Shown here piece by piece: positions 59,735 through 64,000 of a DNA stretch of 64,000 nucleotides. The stretch is from assembly GCA_934464705.1 (NCBI GenBank), contig CAKSKB010000016.1, positions 1 through 64,000 on the forward strand, written 5' to 3'. Each line of letters begins with the position of its first letter. Position 1 is the stretch's first letter. The notes below the pieces were generated by a model. That model ran no database searches. It saw only the letters and a list, made by a program, of their open reading frames with translations, and was not told where the DNA came from. The stretch comes from an uncultured Clostridia bacterium. Its GTDB lineage: Bacteria > Bacillota > Clostridia > HGM11514. The position numbers were made by a program, and so were the translations under genes.

Positions 59735-59829
59735 ATTATAGCGCGGAAATGTGGCAATTTATTTTTGATTTTTTGACACATTTGGGAAACTTATTGCAAT
59801 ATTACACTTTAATTTTACCACATTTCCGC
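59735..59829 (-). promoter_or_regulatory. Activator-dependent promoter region of the PTS operon
   Basis: Minus strand TATAAT at 59735-59740 has no -35 at the usual distance. A perfect 12-bp inverted repeat, GCGGAAATGTGG (59743-59754) and CCACATTTCCGC (59818-59829), is centred 75 bp apart. Between its arms are TGTGGCAA (59750-59757) and TTGACACA (59773-59780), which match the TGTGNCAA and TTGNCACA half-sites I recall for MtlR-type activators, but in reversed order. Binding by the adjacent PRD regulator is inferred. Confidence 0.5.
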
Positions 59830-59901
59830 AAAAAATCAAGCTTCTTTTAGATTATTATTATACATAGAAAAATTTATATTCAAAAAATTTCAAAAAAATA
59901 A

Positions 59902-59919
59902 GGCAGCACAATGGCTGCC
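59902..59919 (-). terminator. Terminator of the sigma-like gene
   Basis: GGCAGC / GCTGCC with a 6-base loop, then TTATTTTTTTG on the minus strand, 10 bases after the stop at 59929. Confidence 0.75.
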
Positions 59920-59928
59920 CGAACAGAC

Positions 59929-60339
59929 TTATTCAAGTTCCGCATAATTCTCCAAAGCCCTCTTATGAAGCTTACAAAGCCATGTATATTCATAGCAAAG
60001 TTCCATGCTTATGGCTATAAGAGAACGGTTTTTGTAATATTTTTCGCTAAGTATTTTACGGTCAAGTTCAGAAAGCGCAGACAGCTTTCTGTCAATGGTT
60101 CTTCTCACGCTCTCGGCGTGGCGGACGGCATATTTTTCAGCTGCCGCAAGCTCCTTTTCTCTCTTTTCCGCCCTTTTCATTCTCTGAATCAGTGCCTTTG
60201 AGCGGCTTCCGCCCCCTGCCTTGAACCTCATCATGCCGAGATTGAGATATTTTGTAACATGCATCTCATGCAAAGATGCAAGCCTTTCCGATGATATGCG
60301 GTACTCCCGCAGTTCTGCTTTCGCTTCGTTAACTGTCAT
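59929..60339 (-). CDS. Small helical protein with sigma-70 region 4-like C-terminus
   Basis: A 136-residue, Arg/Lys/Glu-rich, mostly helical protein. Its last 50 residues (LSALSELDRKILSEKYYKNRSLIAISMELCYEYTWLCKLHKRALENYAELE) resemble the helix-turn-helix of sigma region 4, as in phage-derived DUF1492 and ArpU-like proteins. The middle part is a likely coiled coil (ALIQRMKRAEKREKELAAAEK). Such proteins are common in prophages, but no other phage gene is nearby, so this is either a remnant or a domesticated regulator. It has its own promoter and terminator. Function unknown. Confidence 0.7.
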   Translation of the reverse strand: MTVNEAKAELREYRISSERLASLHEMHVTKYLNLGMMRFKAGGGSRSKALIQRMKRAEKREKELAAAEKYAVRHAESVRRTIDRKLSALSELDRKILSEKYYKNRSLIAISMELCYEYTWLCKLHKRALENYAELE

Positions 60340-60392
60340 TCGTAACGGTCCTTTCGTGTATTCGTTATATTATTATGCATGCATTAATATAA

Positions 60393-60421
60393 ATGTTAGC
60401 ACATTTTTTTCCAATAGTCAA
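60393..60421 (-). promoter_or_regulatory. Promoter of the sigma-like gene
   Basis: Minus strand TTGACT (60416-60421), 17-bp spacer, TAACAT (60393-60398). The leader of about 47 bases contains the palindrome ATGCATGCAT, and AAAGGA lies before the ATG. Confidence 0.6.
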
Positions 60422-60453
60422 TCCCGTTCGACAAAGAACGCAATTTTTAGCTG

Positions 60454-60482
60454 TTGACTTGAAACGGTTTTTGTATTATAAT
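60454..60482 (+). promoter_or_regulatory. Promoter of rarA
   Basis: TTGACT (60454-60459), 17-bp spacer, TATAAT (60477-60482), with AAAGGTG then the ATG at 60501. The leader is about 12 bases. Confidence 0.75.
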
Positions 60483-60500
60483 GTAGAAAGGTGATGATTT

Positions 60501-61769
60501 ATGGACAATAAGCTGCGCCCTCTTGCGGACAGAATGCGGCCGACCGAGCTTTCGGAGGTTGTCGGGCAGAAGCATATCTTAGGCGAAGGGAAAATACTCA
60601 ACAGAATAGCAAAAAGCAGGAATATTCCGAATATGATTTTTTACGGTCCTGCCGGCACGGGAAAGACCACTGTTGCGAACATCATGGCAAGGATTTCGGA
60701 TAAGAAGTTTTATAAGCTTAACGCAACAAATGCGTCGGTTTCCGACATCAAGGCAATCATATCCGACATCGGCAGCTTTGACGCACAGGGCGGCATACTT
60801 TTATATCTGGATGAAATTCAGAATTTTAATAAAAAGCAGCAGCAGTCGCTTCTCGAATTTGTAGAGAACGGCGACATAACGCTTATTTCAAGCACCACCG
60901 AGAATCCGTATTTTTATGTTTTCGGGGCAATTCTGAGCCGCTGCAGTATATTTGAATTTAAAAGAGTTGAACCGGAAGACATTGAAGAGGCCGTTATGCG
61001 TGCGGTTGAAATCATGCAAAACGACTACCCGGATAAGGAAATTTCGATTACAGATGAGGCGGCGCTGCACATTTCAAACAGCTGCTCGGGCGATGTAAGG
61101 CGTGCGATAACAGCGGTGGAACTGTGCGTTCTGAGCCTTCTGTCGGAAAATAAGATTGAAATAGATATAGAAACCGCCGTTGAAGCAACAGGCAAAAAGG
61201 CGCTGAACTACGACCGCGACGGCGATAATCACTATGATATTTTAAGCGCACTGCAAAAATCCGTAAGAGGAAGCGATGTCAATGCTGCGCTCCATTATGC
61301 GGCAAGGCTTATAGAAGCGGGCGATTTGCAGTCGCTGTGCAGAAGAATTATGGTGATGGCATCCGAGGATATCGGGCTTGCATATCCGCAGGCGGTAAGC
61401 ATAACAAAATCGTGCATTGACGCAGCGCTTATGCTCGGGCTTCCCGAGGCTCGTCTGCCGCTTTCCGAGGCGGTTATAATGCTTGCCTCCGCCCCGAAAT
61501 CAAATTCCGTCATTACCGCAATTGAATCCGCTATGTCCGACCTCCCGAACGGCGGCAGCATACCCGATCATTTAAGGGACTCCCATTACAAAGGAGCAAA
61601 GAAACTCGGGCACGGGCTTACATATAAATATCCTCACGATTATCCCGGGAACTATGTTCCGCAGCAGTATCTGCCGGACAGCATAAAAGACGCTTCATAT
61701 TATACTCCCGGTCAGAATAAAATCGAGCAGGGGTTCAAAGAATACTGGGATAAAATCAAAAAAAAATAA
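60501..61769 (+). CDS. rarA: Replication-associated recombination protein A (RarA/MgsA)
   Basis: A 422-residue AAA+ ATPase acting at stalled replication forks. Walker A is FYGPAGTGKTTVAN (about 48-61), Walker B is ILLYLDEIQNFNKKQQQSLL, and sensor 1 is ISSTTENPYF. The C-terminal oligomerisation domain has ASEDIGLAYPQAV, LPLSEAVIMLASAPKSNS and YKYPHDYPGNYVPQQYLPD, all hallmarks of RarA rather than clamp loaders. The gene stands alone with a strong promoter and terminator. Length and motifs are standard. Confidence 0.95.
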   Translation: MDNKLRPLADRMRPTELSEVVGQKHILGEGKILNRIAKSRNIPNMIFYGPAGTGKTTVANIMARISDKKFYKLNATNASVSDIKAIISDIGSFDAQGGILLYLDEIQNFNKKQQQSLLEFVENGDITLISSTTENPYFYVFGAILSRCSIFEFKRVEPEDIEEAVMRAVEIMQNDYPDKEISITDEAALHISNSCSGDVRRAITAVELCVLSLLSENKIEIDIETAVEATGKKALNYDRDGDNHYDILSALQKSVRGSDVNAALHYAARLIEAGDLQSLCRRIMVMASEDIGLAYPQAVSITKSCIDAALMLGLPEARLPLSEAVIMLASAPKSNSVITAIESAMSDLPNGGSIPDHLRDSHYKGAKKLGHGLTYKYPHDYPGNYVPQQYLPDSIKDASYYTPGQNKIEQGFKEYWDKIKKK

Positions 61770-61959
61770 AAAATACTGCGATGAAATGTTTTGTTTCATC
61801 GCAGTATTTCCGTTTAGGCAAGCGAGAGTTGAACTTTTCGTCCCTGATTTCCGCATTTATACGAAGAACCGGACGAATCGAAGTAAAACCGTCGGGCAGA
61901 ATTGCTCTGATTCTGTCATGTTCAGCTCCGTAAGCCATAACAAATTGCTCAATTTTCAT
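61756..61959 (-). pseudogene. Truncated remnant of an acetoacetate-decarboxylase-like gene
   Basis: The minus strand begins at an ATG (61959, GGTGA upstream) and reads MKIEQFVMAYGAEHDRIRAI, then LPDGFTSIRPVLRINAEIRD. I associate this start with acetoacetate decarboxylase-like proteins of about 200-250 residues. After about 42 residues the frame runs into unrelated sequence made up of the rarA terminator and stops at 61756. The 3' part was therefore probably lost by deletion. It is preceded by a terminator only 17 bases upstream and has no promoter of its own. The family assignment is from memory; a short functional peptide cannot be excluded. Confidence 0.6.
61771..61809 (+). terminator. Terminator of rarA
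   Basis: A 16-bp perfect stem (AAATACTGCGATGAAA and complement) with a 7-base loop directly after the rarA stop, ending in TTTCCGTTT. The stem also lies within the broken minus-strand reading frame at 61756-61959. Confidence 0.8.
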
Positions 61960-61976
61960 ATATATCACCAAAAACA

Positions 61977-62002
61977 AAATCCGCCCGGACACGGGCGGAT
62001 TT
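61977..62002 (-). terminator. Terminator of the copper-amine-oxidase-like gene
   Basis: An 11-bp perfect stem AAATCCGCCCG / CGGGCGGATTT with a 4-base loop, followed on the minus strand by TGTTTTTGG. Confidence 0.8.
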
Positions 62003-62016
62003 ATTATACTGTTAAA

Positions 62017-62658
62017 CTATCTGCAAAGATAGAGCCTGTCCTGCGCACCGTCCGACAAATCGAACACATCCGCAAAATTATACGAAACCGCAAATTCGCC
62101 TACCGCACCGTTATCATCATATGCGGTAATTTTTGCGCAGTCAACGCCGTCAATATTAACCGTTTCACCGATTGAAAAAGCAATATCGCCGTACCAGCCC
62201 TTCATACTCATAATGCCGTTGAACACATCGCCGATTGTCCACGGAAGTTCGCCTTTTTCAATAACAATCATGCGGCGTTCTTCATCGTATGAAACCGTGC
62301 TCCCGAGAGCCTCTGCAACCGCGCGGAGCGGCACATAGGTTGTCCCGTCAATCACCTGAACCGCTGCACCGAGGTCATTTCTTACCCCGTTGACGGTTAT
62401 GTAATCGGTATTATTTTTAAGAGTTGCTTTAGTAGTGGAAATCCACGCAATAACAGTCTGCGTTTCCGCATGCCACTCAATTTCGGCACCGAGAACCTCC
62501 AAAATATTGCGGACAGGCACAAAAGCCGTATCGTTCATAATTCTGGAATCCATCTCTATATCATCGCCATTAACCATGACAGGCATTGCCGAAGCCGAGG
62601 TAAACACCGTAAAGGAAAGCGCAGCCGAAAGTGCAAGAGATATCAGTTTTTTAAACAT
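62017..62658 (-). CDS. Secreted protein with copper-amine-oxidase N-terminal-like domain
   Basis: A 213-residue exported protein: signal peptide 1-24 (SASA|MP), then the copper amine oxidase N1-like stalk domain seen in many Clostridia. It appears as PVMVNGDDIEMDSRIMNDTAFVPVRNILEVLGAEIEW and a second copy GTTYVPLRAVAEALGSTVSYD. The last 80 residues are a small beta-rich domain (WYGDIAFSIGETVNIDGVDCAKI). The stalk domain carries no copper chemistry itself and usually mediates cell-surface interactions. Stand-alone gene with AGGAGG before the ATG and a strong terminator. Specific role unknown. Confidence 0.88.
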   Translation of the reverse strand: MFKKLISLALSAALSFTVFTSASAMPVMVNGDDIEMDSRIMNDTAFVPVRNILEVLGAEIEWHAETQTVIAWISTTKATLKNNTDYITVNGVRNDLGAAVQVIDGTTYVPLRAVAEALGSTVSYDEERRMIVIEKGELPWTIGDVFNGIMSMKGWYGDIAFSIGETVNIDGVDCAKITAYDDNGAVGEFAVSYNFADVFDLSDGAQDRLYLCR

Positions 62659-62714
62659 ATAATCCTCCTTCGGTTATCAACCACATACTATGATAGCAGA
62701 TTTCGGAGGAAAAT

Positions 62715-63941
62715 TCAAGCTTTGTAACAGCATTGTAATATCTTTTTTGCTGTTTCGTCAATTTCGCCGCTGTTATCCGCCGAAAAATCAGCAAATTGCA
62801 CATAAGAATCATACCGTTCTCTGTACATTCTTTCAACTGCGGTTCGGTCCTTGGAGAGTGGCCTGCCGGAAAGTTCCAGAAGATTTATATCCCTTTCCAC
62901 AAAAATAATCCTGCCGTTTCGGTGAAGGCTCCCGTAGTTTTCAAGTCTTGTTACAATTCCGCCGCCGGTTGCAATCACTTTGCCCGAAAGTTTTCCGATG
63001 CACTCTGCAACATCGGATTCAATCATTCTGAATCCTTCCTCGCCGAAGGCCTCAAACAGCTTCGGAATTGTAGTGTTTTTCTGCGTTTCGATATACTCAT
63101 CGGTATCGATAAATTCACGGTCAAGCATCTCCGCAAGCCGCTTTCCCACAGTAGTTTTACCGCTGCCGGGCATACCGATAAGAACGATATTTTCGGTTTC
63201 AAAATCGGTTTCCGATATTATTTTTTCAAAAAGTTCCTCACCGGAGGTCTTTCCGAAAAACCTATCATATGCGTAAACCGCCTGTGCTGCCAGCATCGGC
63301 AGACCCGATGTGCATTTAACTCCCATTTTCTCCGCCTGCATTATAAGCTCTGTGCGGACAGGGTTATAGATTACGTCAATCACGCCTTCAAGATTTTTAA
63401 ACCCATCAAGCCGCATCGGCGAAGCGCACACATTCGGATACATTCCGACAGGAGTTGTGTTAATTACAATTTCTGCGTCAAAATGCCTGTCTGTATTGCC
63501 GTAATTATTCTCGCCGTTTCTCGAAACCGTAACAATTTCCGCCGCTCCGCTCATTTCCGCCGCAGCTTTTGCGGTAAGGCTCGTTCCGCCGCTTCCGAGG
63601 ATAATGACCTTCCTCCCCGAAAACTCAATCCCGGCACGCTTCGCCATGTAAAGGAAACCGTCGATATCGGTATTATAGCCGAAAAGTTTTCCGCCTCTGT
63701 TTACAACCGTATTCACAGACCCGATTTTTTCGGCTTCGGGCGATATTTCATCAAGAAACGGAATTACATCTTTTTTATAAGGTATAGTTACATTTATACC
63801 CTTGAAATCGTGTTTTTTCATAAAATCGGCAAGCCCGTCTTTCGGAATTTCACAAAGTTCGTAGCCGTAATCACCTATTTTTCCGTGGATTACACCCGAA
63901 TAACTGTGACCTAGTTTTTCGCCGATGAGTCCGTATTCCAA
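62715..63941 (-). CDS. aroEK: Fused shikimate dehydrogenase - shikimate kinase
   Basis: A 408-residue fusion covering two successive shikimate-pathway steps. Residues 1 to about 245 are AroE: GEKLGHSYSG (substrate), INVTIPYKKDV with the catalytic Lys, NTDIDGF with the catalytic Asp, and ILGSGGTSLTAKAA for NADPH. Residues about 250-408 are AroK: P-loop GMPGSGKT (256-263), DTDEYIE (shikimate Asp) and GGGIV near 326-330. The start is a TTG at 63941 with GGAGGTG 6 bases upstream. It begins 2 bases after the stop of the preceding gene. AroE and AroK are usually separate. No junction frameshift is seen. Confidence 0.95.
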   Translation of the reverse strand: MEYGLIGEKLGHSYSGVIHGKIGDYGYELCEIPKDGLADFMKKHDFKGINVTIPYKKDVIPFLDEISPEAEKIGSVNTVVNRGGKLFGYNTDIDGFLYMAKRAGIEFSGRKVIILGSGGTSLTAKAAAEMSGAAEIVTVSRNGENNYGNTDRHFDAEIVINTTPVGMYPNVCASPMRLDGFKNLEGVIDVIYNPVRTELIMQAEKMGVKCTSGLPMLAAQAVYAYDRFFGKTSGEELFEKIISETDFETENIVLIGMPGSGKTTVGKRLAEMLDREFIDTDEYIETQKNTTIPKLFEAFGEEGFRMIESDVAECIGKLSGKVIATGGGIVTRLENYGSLHRNGRIIFVERDINLLELSGRPLSKDRTAVERMYRERYDSYVQFADFSADNSGEIDETAKKILQCCYKA

Positions 63942-63943
63942 AA

Positions 63944-64000
63944 TTACACCTCCGAATAGCTGCCGAGGTACGAGAAGTCCATTTCGGCTTCAAGCTCGGA
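63944..64000 (-). CDS. C-terminal end of an upstream gene, probably prephenate dehydratase
   Basis: Only 18 residues and a stop are in the window: SELEAEMDFSYLGSYSEV. An ending of the form (F/L)LGSYxxV after an acidic helix is typical of the ACT domain that closes prephenate dehydratase (PheA). Position directly before an aroE-aroK fusion, with the next ribosome site inside its last codons, fits an aromatic amino acid operon. The fragment is too short to be sure. Confidence 0.45.
   Translation of the reverse strand, partial: SELEAEMDFSYLGSYSEV

Noticed and set aside
62796..63914. A 372-codon plus-strand open frame opposite aroEK
   Set aside because: The antisense strand is fully occupied by recognisable AroE and AroK motifs; the frame has no start signals and a Cys/Arg/Phe-rich composition typical of shadows.

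Overview
The window looks like chromosome from a low-to-mid G+C Gram-positive anaerobe of the class Clostridia. Supporting signs: SigA-type sigma factors next to dnaG, consensus TTGACA/TATAAT promoters, strong GGAGG ribosome sites with several TTG/GTG starts, an HPr carrying both His15 and Ser46, S-layer-homology (SLH) anchored giant surface proteins, and families common in Clostridia (DUF4364, copper-amine-oxidase-like domain, PocR sensor). Secreted SGNH esterases, a beta-helix SLH protein and sugar-isomerase and PTS clusters suggest a gut or plant-polysaccharide degrader. A Monoglobus-like lineage is one guess, but species cannot be fixed from sequence alone.

Layout. 1-2.5 kb: start of a secreted surface protein on the minus strand, divergent from a DeoR-type regulator and an organophosphate-type MFS carrier, with a double palindromic operator between them. 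2.5-10.5 kb: a complete histidine operon on the minus strand (hisZG-hisD-hisC-hisB-hisH-hisA-hisF-hisIE-hisJ) in which the ATP-phosphoribosyltransferase regulatory and catalytic subunits are fused. 10.7-13.1 kb: asnA-asnS. 13.2-14.5 kb: two membrane-anchored unknowns. 14.5-15.1 kb: tRNA-Leu(UAA) beside a tandem 168-bp repeat. Each repeat copy carries a 19-codon hydrophobic peptide gene with a strong ribosome site, plus a conserved antisense promoter and antisense terminator. This is a candidate undescribed type I toxin-antitoxin pair. 15.1-19.2 kb: two tandem secreted SGNH esterases. 19.3-30.1 kb: mostly housekeeping genes, including dnaG followed by two tandem rpoD-like genes, a putP-type symporter with a 32-bp palindrome upstream, a TetR regulator and an RlmI-like methyltransferase. 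30.2-38.1 kb: a 575-residue secreted protein and a 2030-residue SLH protein that share a nearly identical N-terminal block, related to the gene cut at position 1.

38.2-49 kb: sugar-related catabolism. An AraC regulator with a small SGNH hydrolase, an orphan corrinoid-activator-type ferredoxin ATPase, an oxidoreductase operon (two MDR dehydrogenases and a Gfo/Idh/MocA enzyme) divergent from an AraC regulator, and a kinase / class II aldolase / D-lyxose isomerase operon divergent from a PocR-AraC regulator. 49-52 kb: a HigBA-type toxin-antitoxin module, an apparently leaderless apbE and a DUF2779 nuclease-like protein. 52-59.7 kb: a self-contained PTS operon with PRD activator, HPr, enzyme I, EIIA, EIIB, EIIC and two class II aldolases. 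59.9-64 kb: a sigma-region-4-like protein, rarA, a truncated gene remnant, a copper-amine-oxidase-like secreted protein, an aroE-aroK fusion and the tail of an upstream aromatic-pathway gene.

Intergenic stretches longer than a few tens of bases mostly hold promoters and terminators, listed individually. In 17065-17213 I see only AT-rich sequence and nothing I can name.
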